A DNA stretch of 64,000 bases. Origin: an uncultured Lachnospiraceae bacterium (GTDB taxonomy: Bacteria > Bacillota > Clostridia > Lachnospirales > Lachnospiraceae). The position numbers and the translations under genes were made by a program. Positions 1-9,705 of the stretch are shown here, in pieces. The first letter of the stretch is position 1. Each line of letters opens with the position of its first letter. Below the pieces are notes generated by a model, which did not search any database, was not told the origin of the DNA, and saw only the letters and a program-made list of their open reading frames with translations. The stretch lies in the NCBI GenBank assembly GCA_934401915.1, contig CAKRSV010000007.1, positions 107,775 to 171,774 on the forward strand, written 5' to 3'.

Positions 1-1724
1 TAGAAGCCGTTTTGCGCCAGAAGTGTCTCATGATTTCCCTGTTCGATAATATTTCCATCCTTCATAACAAGAATAATATCCGCTTCCCGGATGGTGGAGA
101 GCCGGTGTGCCACGATAAAGCTGGTCCTGCCCTTCATCATTGTCGCAAAAGCCTGCTGGATCTTGAGTTCCGTTCTGGTATCGATCGACGATGTCGCTTC
201 ATCAAGGATCAGCATGGGCGGAAGGCACAGCATGACTCTGGTGATGCACAAAAGCTGCTTCTGCCCCTGCGACAGACTTCCGCCGTCTTCACCGATCACC
301 GTGTCATATCCCTTTGGCAGACGCTTGATAAAGCTGTGCGCATGGGAGGCTTTTGCCGCTTCTATGATCTCTTCTTCGGTCGCATCCGGTTTTCCCATCA
401 CGATGTTATCCCGGATCGTTCCCGCCTTCAGCCAGGTTTCCTGAAGGACCATTCCATAATTCGCCCGCAGGCTTCTGCGCGTCACATCCCGTATATCCAG
501 TCCTTCTACGCAGATTTTTCCGGCATTGACGTCATAGAACCGCATCAGCAGATTGATAACGGTCGTCTTGCCGCATCCGGTAGGACCCACGATCGCCACT
601 CGCTGTCCCGCCCTGACTGCGAGGTTAAAGTCGGTGATGAGCTTTCGATCCGGCACGTAGGAGAAATCCACATGCTCCAGCGTCACATTTCCTTCCACAT
701 CCCGCAGCTCCACTGCGTCGGTCTTGTCCGGGATCTGCGGCGTCTCTTCAATGAGATCAAAGATCCTCTCGGCGCAGGCGAGCGCGTTCTGAAGCTCTGT
801 GACCACACCGGAAATTTCATTAAACGGCTTGGTATACTGGTTTGCATAGGTTAAAAAGCAGGACAACTGCCCGACGCTGATTCCTCCCCTGACGGCAAAA
901 ACAGCTCCGGTCACTGCCACACCGGCATACACCAGATTGTTGACAAAACGGGTTGCCGGATTTGTGATGGATGAGAAAAAGATCGCCTTGAGCGAGCAGT
1001 CCTGAAGCCGTCCGTTGATCTCGTCGAATTCCTCCATCGCCTCATCCTCATGGGAAAATGCCTGCACGACCTTCTGATTTCCGATCATCTCTTCGATCAG
1101 CGCGGTCTGCTCTCCTCTTGTCTCTGACTGCAATTTAAACATGGTAAACGTTTTCTTCGCGATAAAAGCCGCTACAAAGAAGGACAATGGAGTAACCAGA
1201 ACCACCACCCCGGTGATCCCGACGTTGACGCTGAGCATGAAGCCCAGTGTTCCGACGATCGTGATCACGCCGGTGAAGAACTGGGTGAATCCCATCAGCA
1301 GTCCGTCTGCAAACTGATCGGCGTCCGCTATCACGCGGCTCACCACTTCCCCATAGGAATGTCCGTCAATGTACTTGAGTGGAAGGATCTCTATCTTATG
1401 AAAAGCCTCATTCCGGATGTCCTGCACGATCCGGTAGGTCATCTTGTTGTTGCACACATTCATGATCCACTGCGCTGCCGCCGTGATCGCGATCACGATC
1501 ACCATCCGCTGCAGGACAGCAAACACACCGTCGAAATCAACCTGTCCTTTTCCCACGATCCGATCAATGACCCTTCCGGTCAATATCGGCAGATACAGCG
1601 TAAGCGTGACGGTTATCGCCGCCATAATGATCGACGCTGCCAGATACAGCCAATACTTCCGGATATATCGCAGCACCTTTCGCAGCGTCATTTTCTGATT
1701 TTCCTGAATCCTTTTCCCTGCCAT
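1..1724 (-). CDS. ABC exporter half-transporter, catalytic subunit (3' end cut by window edge)
   Basis: A transmembrane domain followed by an ATPase domain, forming one half of a heterodimeric exporter with the next gene. It is read from ATG at 1724, six bases after the partner's stop, with a GGAG-type ribosome site inside the partner's last codons. The frame is open to base 1, so only a short C-terminus is missing. Visible ATPase motifs are Walker A GPTGCGKT, signature LSQGQ (Gln replaces the first Gly), Walker B LILDEATSSID with catalytic Glu, and switch His in VAHRLST. An intact Glu and His with a poor LSQGQ signature is the arrangement of the TM288-type subunit of TM287/288-like exporters. 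Substrate unknown; multidrug or peptide export is the usual role of the family. Confidence 0.93.
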   Translation of the reverse strand, partial: MAGKRIQENQKMTLRKVLRYIRKYWLYLAASIIMAAITVTLTLYLPILTGRVIDRIVGKGQVDFDGVFAVLQRMVIVIAITAAAQWIMNVCNNKMTYRIVQDIRNEAFHKIEILPLKYIDGHSYGEVVSRVIADADQFADGLLMGFTQFFTGVITIVGTLGFMLSVNVGITGVVVLVTPLSFFVAAFIAKKTFTMFKLQSETRGEQTALIEEMIGNQKVVQAFSHEDEAMEEFDEINGRLQDCSLKAIFFSSITNPATRFVNNLVYAGVAVTGAVFAVRGGISVGQLSCFLTYANQYTKPFNEISGVVTELQNALACAERIFDLIEETPQIPDKTDAVELRDVEGNVTLEHVDFSYVPDRKLITDFNLAVRAGQRVAIVGPTGCGKTTVINLLMRFYDVNAGKICVEGLDIRDVTRRSLRANYGMVLQETWLKAGTIRDNIVMGKPDATEEEIIEAAKASHAHSFIKRLPKGYDTVIGEDGGSLSQGQKQLLCITRVMLCLPPMLILDEATSSIDTRTELKIQQAFATMMKGRTSFIVAHRLSTIREADIILVMKDGNIIEQGNHETLLAQNGF

Positions 1725-1730
1725 CTGTCT

Positions 1731-3530
1731 CTACTCCTTCTCTCTGGGAAACTGTGAATAATAGATTTCCTGATATACCTCGCAGTTTGCAAGAAGCTCC
1801 TCATGCGTTCCAATGCCAACCATCTCTCCGTCGTCCAGCACAATGATCTGGTCGGCGTACCGGATAGACGAGGCTCTCTGTGACACGATAAACACTGTCA
1901 TCCCGCCGCCCAGCTCGCGGATCGCTTTGCGAAGCGCCGCGTCCGTGGCGTAGTCAAGTGCCGAAGCGCTGTCGTCCAGGATCAGGATCTCCGGATCGCC
2001 CACAAGCGCTCTTGCTATCGTAAGACGCTGTCTTTGCCCGCCGGAAAGATTTCTTCCTTCCTGCGCAACCGGCGCGTCCAGCTTGCCTTCCTTCTGTTCC
2101 ACAAACTCGCGCGCCTGCGCTGCTTCCACCGCCTTCCAAAGCTCCTCGTCCGTCGCATCTGCCTTGCCCCACAGAAGATTTTCGCGGATCGTTCCCTGAA
2201 AAAGGACTGCCTTCTGCAATACTACGCCAACCTTCTGCCGCAGTTCTTCCATACGATATTCGCGGACGTCTTTTCCATCTACCCTGACTGTCCCCTTCGT
2301 CGCATCATAGAAACGCGGGATCATGTTGACAAGCGAGGACTTTCCGGAGCCGGTGCCGCCGATGATTCCGATCGTCTGTCCCCGAGCTGCCCGGAAGGAA
2401 ATACCGCTCAAAGACTCCGCTCCTGCCCCCGCATAGGTTAGACTCGCCTGGTCAAATTCTACCGACAAGTCTGTCATTTGCCTGTTATCTCCTATGACTG
2501 AACTGTCATCCTTCGTGTCATCTGTTCTGTTCTGTTTTTCTGTGCTGTCCAGCTTTCTGCAGCCCCACTCCATGCTGGAGCGCATCTCGAATACATTTTC
2601 AATCCGGTTTGCACACGCCAGTGCCTTTGTGATCGTGATGATCAGATTTGCCAGCTTTACCAGCTCGATCAGAATCTGCGACATATAGTTGACCAGCGCC
2701 ACCACTTCTCCCTGCGTAATGCTGCCTTCATCAACTCTCACCGCCCCGGTGTAGAGCAGAATGATCGTCGCCGCATTGATGATGATATAAGTGACTGGAT
2801 TAGTCAACGCCGATATTTTCCCTACAAAGAGCTGCATGGCAGAGAGCGCTTCGTTCTTCTGCTCAAAACCCCCGATCTCCTCCTGCTCCTTATTAAACGC
2901 CCGGATCACACGCGCTCCGGTCAGGTTTTCTCTTGTACTGCCAAGCACCTGATCCAGATTGGACTGTACCTTTCTGTACATCGGCATCGTCCACACCATG
3001 ATGCCAAATACCACGATCGAAAGAAGCGGGATCGTGACAACAAAGATCAGCGCCGCTTTGACGTCGATGGTAAACGCCATCACCATCGCTCCAAACACGA
3101 TAAACGGAGATCGCAGGAACAGACGTAGCACCATATTGACGCCGTTTTGTACCTGATTGGCGTCCGAGGTCATCCTGGTGATCATCGTGGAAGTCCCCAG
3201 CGTATCGATCTCTGTAAAGGAAAGACTCTGGATGTGATCAAACAGCGCATGCTTGAGCTTCGTGGAAAATCCCACAGCCGCCTTGGCAGCAAAATACTGC
3301 GCAGTGATGGAACATGCCAGCCCGATCAGCCCAAGAGCGATCAAAATGCCTCCCATCCGCAGCACGTACGCCGTATCCTTGTTCCCGATACCGACGTCTA
3401 TGATCGCCGCCACCACCAGCGGCACGAACAGTTCAAAGGTCGCCTCCAGCATCTTGAACAGTGGTGCCAGGATCGTCTCCTTTTTATAGTCTTTTAAATA
3501 GATCAACAGTTTTCTCATACAAGTGACCAT
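1731..3530 (-). CDS. ABC exporter half-transporter, degenerate-site subunit
   Basis: First gene of the two-gene exporter operon (599 aa), with six expected membrane helices and then an ATPase domain. Walker A GGTGSGKSS and signature LSGGQRQR are canonical. The Walker B end reads LILDDSASALD, with Asp where the catalytic Glu should be, and the switch residue is Gln (VSQRASS) instead of His. These are the changes of the TM287-type subunit, so one of the two ATP sites of the heterodimer should be non-hydrolytic. The start at 3530 fits an AGGAAAGG ribosome site five bases upstream; MRKLL at 3518 is an alternative. A linker of about 40 polar residues lies before the ATPase domain. Confidence 0.93.
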   Translation of the reverse strand: MVTCMRKLLIYLKDYKKETILAPLFKMLEATFELFVPLVVAAIIDVGIGNKDTAYVLRMGGILIALGLIGLACSITAQYFAAKAAVGFSTKLKHALFDHIQSLSFTEIDTLGTSTMITRMTSDANQVQNGVNMVLRLFLRSPFIVFGAMVMAFTIDVKAALIFVVTIPLLSIVVFGIMVWTMPMYRKVQSNLDQVLGSTRENLTGARVIRAFNKEQEEIGGFEQKNEALSAMQLFVGKISALTNPVTYIIINAATIILLYTGAVRVDEGSITQGEVVALVNYMSQILIELVKLANLIITITKALACANRIENVFEMRSSMEWGCRKLDSTEKQNRTDDTKDDSSVIGDNRQMTDLSVEFDQASLTYAGAGAESLSGISFRAARGQTIGIIGGTGSGKSSLVNMIPRFYDATKGTVRVDGKDVREYRMEELRQKVGVVLQKAVLFQGTIRENLLWGKADATDEELWKAVEAAQAREFVEQKEGKLDAPVAQEGRNLSGGQRQRLTIARALVGDPEILILDDSASALDYATDAALRKAIRELGGGMTVFIVSQRASSIRYADQIIVLDDGEMVGIGTHEELLANCEVYQEIYYSQFPREKE

Positions 3531-3653
3531 ACCTTTCCTGTCTGTTGTATTTCCATTTCGTATTATAACTTCTGCCCCACCTTTTTGGCAATATATAAAC
3601 ATAGCAGCCCGCTCTCTCCGGACTGCTATGCAGTAAGTTCTGTATCGTACTTT

Positions 3654-4739
3654 TTATCGGTAGTCTGCCGCCTGTCTCTCAATCTCTTCGCTGGTTGCTT
3701 TTACCTGCTTGGAGGGGGTGTAATCTGCCTCCGGGTAGAGCATCTCATGCAGAATGACTGCATTTTCATCCAATGTGCTGGGAATGACACAGGCTCCCTT
3801 GCTTCCCATCGTGATGCCTTCCCGGTTTCCCTCAAAAGGAAATCCATCGCTGGTTACCACATCATAGCTTGCCACACTGCCAAGCACGCTGATGATCTCG
3901 TTGACGTTCAGCGAGGTCTGCACCTGCGGCAATACGGCGTTCACCATGTTCGTCAGATCGCTCACAGAGGCCAGTTTAGCCTTGTTCATCATCGCGGTAA
4001 GCACATCTCTCTGCCGCTCTGCACGCCGGAAATCATCTCCCTTGGTATAGCGGATCCGGCAGTAAGCTGTCGCCTGCATCCCGTTGAGCAGCTGCTTTCC
4101 GCTCTCCTTGACCGGTATATAATCTACGCCAAGCTCCTGCGCCATACAGAGCTGGTAATTGTTCAGATGGGAGATCTCCGCATCCGTCACATCCATCTCG
4201 ATCCCGCCGAGCGCATCCACCGCGTCGATCAGTCCGGCAAAGCCGACTGTCACGTAATCGGTGATGTCCAGATCCAGATTGGAATTGAGCATATTGATCG
4301 CCTGCTCGGGACCGCCCTTGGCATAGGCTGCGTTGCATTTGTTGTAGCTGTCATTGCCCAGATTCAGGTAGGTATCCCGGAAAACCGAAACCAGCTTGAT
4401 CTCCTGCGTGTCCTGATTGATGCTTGCAATGATGATCGTGTCGCTTCTGGTTCCCTTTCCCAGTTCGCCGTCTCTGGCGTCCACTCCGAACAGAGCCACA
4501 TTCCGGTATCCCAACTGCTGCTTCTCACTGGTCGTCGCCATCGTCTCCGCCACTTCGTCGTTGATGGTGATCTGTTTCTGATCCAGTGCCACACGATCTA
4601 CTTCCTTCGTGGTTGTCGTCACCACGTACATGATACCGATCGCGATCAGCAGTACGCATACCTCCAGAATCAGAAGCGGAATGTTTTTGATCTTTCCGGT
4701 CTTCTTTGTCCCCTCAGAAATCTGTATCTCTTTATCCAT
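3654..4739 (-). CDS. LytR-CpsA-Psr (LCP) family cell-wall glycopolymer ligase
   Basis: 361 aa. The N-terminus is cytoplasmic and basic, followed by one membrane helix (about residues 18-40) and an extracellular LCP domain. LCP enzymes move teichoic acid or capsule polymers from lipid carrier to peptidoglycan. Family arginine/aspartate motifs are visible: GTRSDT, SVFRDTYL and RIRYTKGDDFRRAERQR, which bind the pyrophosphate-lipid. The ATG at 4739 is preceded by AAGGTTAGG. It follows radA in transcription order across about 160 non-coding bases, so it may have its own promoter. Which polymer it transfers cannot be told. Confidence 0.92.
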   Translation of the reverse strand: MDKEIQISEGTKKTGKIKNIPLLILEVCVLLIAIGIMYVVTTTTKEVDRVALDQKQITINDEVAETMATTSEKQQLGYRNVALFGVDARDGELGKGTRSDTIIIASINQDTQEIKLVSVFRDTYLNLGNDSYNKCNAAYAKGGPEQAINMLNSNLDLDITDYVTVGFAGLIDAVDALGGIEMDVTDAEISHLNNYQLCMAQELGVDYIPVKESGKQLLNGMQATAYCRIRYTKGDDFRRAERQRDVLTAMMNKAKLASVSDLTNMVNAVLPQVQTSLNVNEIISVLGSVASYDVVTSDGFPFEGNREGITMGSKGACVIPSTLDENAVILHEMLYPEADYTPSKQVKATSEEIERQAADYR

Positions 4740-4899
4740 AAGTAAACCTAACCTTCTGTTTTCTTTGCACCCCTGCAATATCATACCACGCTATCTTACC
4801 ATAAAATCCCTCGTTTGAACATACTTATCGGGAAATTATTAACACTTTTTTAAAAAATGTTACGATTTTGTAATATAACGGTCACAATATATGCCCGGA

Positions 4900-6264
4900 T
4901 CAGATCAATCCGATCGCATCCTGCACGGTGCGCACACCGATGACCTTCATGCCCTCGACGGCGTGGAGCTGCCTGCGGTTGACCTCCGGTATGATGCAGG
5001 TGGTAAAGCCCAGCTTCGCCGCCTCGCCGACCCTCTGCTCGATCATGGATACGCCCCGCACTTCCCCGCTCAGACCGATCTCGCCAAAGGCGATCGTCCG
5101 GTCATCGATCACCCGGTTTTTAAAGCTGGAGACGACCGCCATCGCGATCGCCAGATCGATCGCCGGCTCCATGATCCGTATTCCTCCGGTCAGGTTCACG
5201 TAGGCGTCACAGTCGGACATCTGCAGTCCCAGCCGCTTTTCCAGCACGGCCATCAGCAGATTGACCCGGTTAAAATCAGTTCCGATCGCCTGTCTGCGCG
5301 GGATTCCGAAGCCGCTGCGGCATACCAGCGCCTGGATCTCCAGAAGGATCGGCCGCGTGCCCTCCATCGAGCAGGATACCACCGAGCCGCTCGCCCCCTC
5401 TGGTCTGCCGCTCAGCATATACTCTGAGGCGTTCGGCACCTCCACCAGCCCCTCCTGTTTCATCTCGAACACGCCGATCTCATTGGTCGAACCAAACCGG
5501 TTCTTGACGCCGCGCAGGATCCGGTAGGAAGCATGGCGGTCGCCCTCAAAATACAGCACCGTATCCACCATATGCTCCAGCACTCTCGGACCTGCCACCG
5601 TCCCTTCCTTTGTCACATGACCTACGATAAAGATGGAGCTTCCCAGCCCCTTTGCGAGCTGCAAGAACAGATTGGTCGCCTCGCGCACCTGCGACACGCT
5701 GCCGGGCGCTGCCGAGATCTCCTCATGATACATGGTCTGAATGGAATCGATGATCGTCACATCCGGCTTTGCCGCGCGGATCGTCTCCTCTATCACTTCC
5801 AGGCTCGTCTCGCACAGAAGGAGCAGATTATCCGAAAACTCTCCCAGCCGGTTTGCGCGCAGCTTGATCTGATGCAGGGATTCCTCCCCCGAAATGTAGA
5901 GAACCTTCCTGCCGTCCGCCGTCATATAACGGCAGACCTGCAATAAGAGCGTGGACTTGCCGATTCCGGGATCTCCCCCGACCAGCGTCAGCGATCCCGG
6001 AACGATCCCGCCGCCCAGCACGCGGTCCAGCTCTCCCATGTGCGTAGGCATCCGCAGCTCTCCCTGTATGCTCACCTCCGAAAGGCATACCGGTTCTTCC
6101 CGCCGTCTGTCCCCTTCTTTTCTGTGTGTCCCCGCCGTCTTCGCAGGCACCTTCTCTTCCACAAAGCTGTTCCACTGTCTGCAGCCCGGACACTGTCCCA
6201 TCCATTTGGTCGATTCATAGCCGCAGTTCTGACAGAAGAACACCGTTGATTTACCCTTTGCCAT
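4900..6264 (-). CDS. radA: DNA repair protein RadA
   Basis: 454 aa, the family's normal length. RadA is a RecA-like helicase that drives branch migration during homologous recombination. Visible domains are an N-terminal four-cysteine zinc finger (CQNCGYES...GQCPGC, residues 9-26), Walker A GGDPGIGKST, Walker B VTIIDSIQT, the RadA-specific KNRFG motif, and a C-terminal Lon-like domain. The start at 6264 is chosen because GGAG lies at correct spacing and the zinc finger follows directly; a longer frame to 6303 lacks a ribosome site. A strong hairpin separates it from the upstream gene, but clpC and radA are classic neighbours in Firmicutes. Confidence 0.96.
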   Translation of the reverse strand: MAKGKSTVFFCQNCGYESTKWMGQCPGCRQWNSFVEEKVPAKTAGTHRKEGDRRREEPVCLSEVSIQGELRMPTHMGELDRVLGGGIVPGSLTLVGGDPGIGKSTLLLQVCRYMTADGRKVLYISGEESLHQIKLRANRLGEFSDNLLLLCETSLEVIEETIRAAKPDVTIIDSIQTMYHEEISAAPGSVSQVREATNLFLQLAKGLGSSIFIVGHVTKEGTVAGPRVLEHMVDTVLYFEGDRHASYRILRGVKNRFGSTNEIGVFEMKQEGLVEVPNASEYMLSGRPEGASGSVVSCSMEGTRPILLEIQALVCRSGFGIPRRQAIGTDFNRVNLLMAVLEKRLGLQMSDCDAYVNLTGGIRIMEPAIDLAIAMAVVSSFKNRVIDDRTIAFGEIGLSGEVRGVSMIEQRVGEAAKLGFTTCIIPEVNRRQLHAVEGMKVIGVRTVQDAIGLI

Positions 6265-6312
6265 TTGTCTCCATTCTGCAACAGCCTTAGCTGTGCCATG
6301 CATTTTCCGTCA

Positions 6313-6356
6313 GTCTCAAAAATGCTCCCCGGCACGCCGGGAAGCATTTTTGAGAC
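6313..6356. terminator. Long bidirectional hairpin terminator
   Basis: Near-perfect inverted repeat: 14 bp of gtctcaaaaatgct with its complement, extended by a GC core, so about 20 of 21 pairs. The A5/T5 runs flank the GC stem, giving U-tracts on either strand. It lies between the 136-aa gene (6378-6788) and radA, and likely ends or reduces the clpC transcript before radA. Confidence 0.8.
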
Positions 6357-6377
6357 CTGATTATTTAACCGTTCCGT

Positions 6378-6788
6378 CTATTTTACGATCTTCACCGGCA
6401 CTTCTCCGGCTCCTTTCAGTTCAATGCTGAAGCTGAGCTTGCCACCCAGGTTGGTCTTCATCTTACCCACATTGACGTCGTCCACATACACGCGGTACTC
6501 GGTGTCGTCCTCCAGACCTACCGTGATCTGCGCATCCTCCGCGCCCTCCACGATAAAACTCACACCGTTCTCCGTCTCCTTAAACTCTTTCACACTGGTT
6601 CCCGGCTCGGATTCATAGGCAAACATCCCGTTCTTTTCCAGCTTGGTGAGCTCTTCGAAGGTTTTCACCTTATAGAGGTTCCCCTCATGCTCGTAATCCT
6701 CCAGTTTGGTCTTTTTGTCCAGCGTGTAATCACCGAAACTGAGTGATCCGTCTGTCTCTGTGCGCAGCAACTCTTTTACTACAGCCAT
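6378..6788 (-). CDS. Conserved hypothetical protein (often labelled endosialidase in Lachnospiraceae)
   Basis: 136 aa, acidic, with no signal peptide or membrane helix. The sequence is rich in beta-strand-like stretches and ends in a short IVK tail. Proteins starting MAVVKELLRTE...SFGDYTL are widespread in Lachnospiraceae and are sometimes annotated as endosialidase; I see no catalytic motif that supports that, so I leave the function open. It sits 28 bp after the clpC stop and before a strong terminator, so it is probably the last gene of the clpC transcript. The start has a good AGGAGG-like site (cctcct on the plus strand at about 6798). Confidence 0.75.
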   Translation of the reverse strand: MAVVKELLRTETDGSLSFGDYTLDKKTKLEDYEHEGNLYKVKTFEELTKLEKNGMFAYESEPGTSVKEFKETENGVSFIVEGAEDAQITVGLEDDTEYRVYVDDVNVGKMKTNLGGKLSFSIELKGAGEVPVKIVK

Positions 6789-6816
6789 TTTACTTTCCTC
6801 CTAGGTTTTTTATTGT

Positions 6817-9279
6817 TTATCCGTTCTGCGGATCTTCCTTCTTTACATGAAAAACAATCTTCTGATTCTTCCACCCCACGGTGACTTTGTCCCCGCGTTT
6901 CACTCTTCCAGAAAGGATCTCCTCCGCCAGGGAATCCTCGATCTCCGACTGGATCGCTCTCCGAAGCGGTCTTGCGCCCATCTTGGCGTCCATGTGCTTC
7001 TCGACCAGATGCTCCTTGACTGTCTGGCTGACCGTCAGATGGATATCCATCTGCTTGAGACAGCGCTTTGCCAGATTGGCGCTGAGCAGGGTGATGATCT
7101 GCTTCATATCTTCTTTGTTCAGCGGATGGAATACCATGATCTCATCGATACGGTTGATAAATTCCGGCTTAAACAGCCTCTTTACCTCCTCCATCACGTT
7201 TGCCTTCATCTTTTCATAGCTCTGTTTCTCTGTCTCTCCCGAACCAAAGCCAAGGTTCTTAGGCTCCACGATGCGCTGTGCCCCCGCATTGGAGGTCATG
7301 ATCAGGATCGTGTTCTTGAAGCTGACCTTACGCCCCTTGGAATCGGTGATATGTCCGTCGTCCAGCACCTGCAGCAGGACATTGAACACGTCCGGATGCG
7401 CTTTCTCGATCTCGTCAAAAAGCACCACCGAATAGGGGTTCCTTCTGACCTTCTCCGAGAGCTGACCTCCCTCGTCAAATCCGACATAGCCCGGAGGGGA
7501 TCCGATCATCTTGGAGACGGAATGTCCTTCCATATACTCTGACATATCTACCCGGATCAGAGCATTTTCCGATCCAAACATCGCTTCCGCCAGCGCCTTG
7601 CTCAGCTCCGTCTTGCCGACACCGGTCGGTCCCAGGAACAGGAACGATCCGATCGGTCTGTTTGGATCCTGCAGTCCAACTCTTCCCCGTCGCATAGCCC
7701 TTGCGATCGCAGTGACTGCCTCGTCCTGTCCGATCACACGCTTATGCAGGATCGACTCCAGCTTGAGCAGTCTTTCGCTCTCTTTTTCTGCCAGCTTCTT
7801 CACTGGGATCTTCGTCCAAAGTGCCACGACCTCTGCCACTTCGTTTTCGTCCACCACGTACGCCTGCTTTTCTTCCTGCTTCTGCACGCGCTTCTGAAGC
7901 CGCTCGAATTTCTTTACATACTCATCCTGCGTCCGTCTCAGCTCTGCCGCCTGCGTGAAGGCTTCCATTCGTATCGATTTCTCGATCTGCACATCGAGCG
8001 CCTCGATCTCATCTGCCAGCTCCTGCAGTTTATCGGGCTGTTTTGGCGTCTTGAGCCGGACTGCCGCCGCTGCCTCATCGATCAGATCGATCGCCTTATC
8101 CGGCAGGTTTCTGTCGTTGATATAGCGCGTAGACAACGCCACGGCTGCCTTGATGGCGTCCTCCGTGATCGTCACGCGGTGATGTTCCTCGTATCGGGAT
8201 ACGATGCCGCGCAGGATGTCCTCTGCCTCCTCAGGCGTCGGTTCTTCCACTGTTACCGGCTGGAAACGTCTCTCCAGCGCTGCGTCTTTTTCCACATACT
8301 TCCGGTATTCCGCGATGGTGGTCGCCCCGATCAGCTGGATCTCTCCTCTTGCCAGTGACGGCTTCAGGATGTTGGAGGCGTCGATAGCACCCTCCGCGCC
8401 GCCTGCGCCGATGATCGTGTGCAGCTCATCCAGAAAGAGAATAATCTGCCCATCGTCGATGACTTCCTTTACCACCCGTTTAATGCGTTCCTCAAATTCT
8501 CCACGGTACTTGCTTCCCGCTACCATGCCGGACAGATCCAGCGTCAGCACACGCTTATTCTGCACCGTGAACGGAACCTCGCCTGCGACAATGCGCAACG
8601 CAAGTCCTTCCACGACCGCCGTCTTTCCGACGCCGGGTTCTCCCACCAGACAGGGATTGTTTTTCGTTCTTCTGCTGAGGATCTGGATCACTCTTGTGAT
8701 CTCTGCCTCTCTTCCGATCACCGGATCCAGCTTTCCATCCCTGGCAAGCGCGGTCAAGTCGCGGCTGTACTGCTCCAGCGTGGAGGTTCCGCCCTGCTTG
8801 CGGCCCTGCTTGCGTCCGAGATCCTCTTTATAAAGAGAAGCATCCTCGCCCATGGCTACCAGCACATCCACATACAGCTTCTGAACCGATGCGCCCATAG
8901 CCTCCAGCAGGCGGACGGCAACATTTTCCCCTTCCCTGAGGATGGCAAGCAGCATATGCTCCGTTCCGGTCTTTTCACTCTTAAAGCGCTCTGCCTGCCG
9001 GTGTGCCTCGTCCAGTATGTTCTGGGCTCTCGGAGAAAAGCCGTCTCTCTCTGCGATCAGCACCGAACTCTCCGGCACGATCAGGTCTTTTATCATATCT
9101 TTTACTTTATCTGCTTCTATTCCATGTTTCTTCAGTACCGCAGCCGCTACTCCGGTATCCTCCCGAAGCAGTCCCAGGAGCAGATGCTCACTTCCTACAT
9201 AGCTCTGGTGCAGACTTCTCGCTGCCTTCTCTGCCAGTACCAGGGCTGTCTTTGCCTTATCTGTAAATTGTGGCTGCAT
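6817..9279 (-). CDS. clpC: ATP-dependent Clp protease ATPase subunit ClpC
   Basis: About 820 aa. ClpC unfolds proteins and feeds them to ClpP. Domains in order: double Clp N-repeat (about 1-140), AAA-1 with Walker A GEPGVGKT (near 213), a middle coiled region with a UVR-like segment (about 410-470), and AAA-2 with GPTGVGKT (near 550). The ClpP-docking tripeptide LGF (EPKNLGFGSG) is present. The first ATG is at 9291, but MQPQFTD at 9279 fits the family N-terminus and the AAAGGA site is better spaced for it. The usual ctsR-mcsA-mcsB genes are absent upstream; a GntR regulator is there instead. Confidence 0.95.
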   Translation of the reverse strand: MQPQFTDKAKTALVLAEKAARSLHQSYVGSEHLLLGLLREDTGVAAAVLKKHGIEADKVKDMIKDLIVPESSVLIAERDGFSPRAQNILDEAHRQAERFKSEKTGTEHMLLAILREGENVAVRLLEAMGASVQKLYVDVLVAMGEDASLYKEDLGRKQGRKQGGTSTLEQYSRDLTALARDGKLDPVIGREAEITRVIQILSRRTKNNPCLVGEPGVGKTAVVEGLALRIVAGEVPFTVQNKRVLTLDLSGMVAGSKYRGEFEERIKRVVKEVIDDGQIILFLDELHTIIGAGGAEGAIDASNILKPSLARGEIQLIGATTIAEYRKYVEKDAALERRFQPVTVEEPTPEEAEDILRGIVSRYEEHHRVTITEDAIKAAVALSTRYINDRNLPDKAIDLIDEAAAAVRLKTPKQPDKLQELADEIEALDVQIEKSIRMEAFTQAAELRRTQDEYVKKFERLQKRVQKQEEKQAYVVDENEVAEVVALWTKIPVKKLAEKESERLLKLESILHKRVIGQDEAVTAIARAMRRGRVGLQDPNRPIGSFLFLGPTGVGKTELSKALAEAMFGSENALIRVDMSEYMEGHSVSKMIGSPPGYVGFDEGGQLSEKVRRNPYSVVLFDEIEKAHPDVFNVLLQVLDDGHITDSKGRKVSFKNTILIMTSNAGAQRIVEPKNLGFGSGETEKQSYEKMKANVMEEVKRLFKPEFINRIDEIMVFHPLNKEDMKQIITLLSANLAKRCLKQMDIHLTVSQTVKEHLVEKHMDAKMGARPLRRAIQSEIEDSLAEEILSGRVKRGDKVTVGWKNQKIVFHVKKEDPQNG

Positions 9280-9316
9280 TCTGTCTCTCATTCCTTTCCA
9301 TTGTTCTCATAGATTC

Positions 9317-9694
9317 TCACTCGATCCTGTCGTACTCATCATAAATTTCATCTATAAGAGCATGCACTTCTTCTCTGGAAATATTCTTACAGCTTGCTTT
9401 TGCAAGGGTGACCAGAAGATCCCTGCGGATCTCTTCAAGCGCCTGCAGCTGGTCCGCATCGACGCAGATCATCGCGCCTCTCCGGCGGTCCATCTTGACA
9501 TACCCCTCCTGTCGCAGAACGGTGTACGCCTTGTTGACCGTGTGCATATTGATGCCGATATTGTCTGCAAGCTGTCTCACGGAAGGCAGGCTGTCTCCCT
9601 CCCGGAACTGTGAAGTTGCGATCCCCAGAATGATCTGGTTGCGAAGCTGCATATACAATGCCTCGTCGCTGTTAAAGTCTATCTCGATAATCAT
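9317..9694 (-). CDS. GntR-family transcriptional regulator, YtrA type
   Basis: 125 aa: an N-terminal winged helix (QLRNQIILGIA...SLPSVRQLADNIGINMHTVNKAY) and a short helical tail, the size of the YtrA subgroup that lacks a large ligand domain. YtrA-type regulators usually repress adjacent transport or membrane-stress genes. It lies 11 bp after the SH3 protein gene and 37 bp before clpC, within one same-strand run. Control of clpC in place of CtsR is possible but only inferred from position. Confidence 0.85.
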   Translation of the reverse strand: MIIEIDFNSDEALYMQLRNQIILGIATSQFREGDSLPSVRQLADNIGINMHTVNKAYTVLRQEGYVKMDRRRGAMICVDADQLQALEEIRRDLLVTLAKASCKNISREEVHALIDEIYDEYDRIE

Positions 9695-9705
9695 GTTCTG
9701 TCTTT

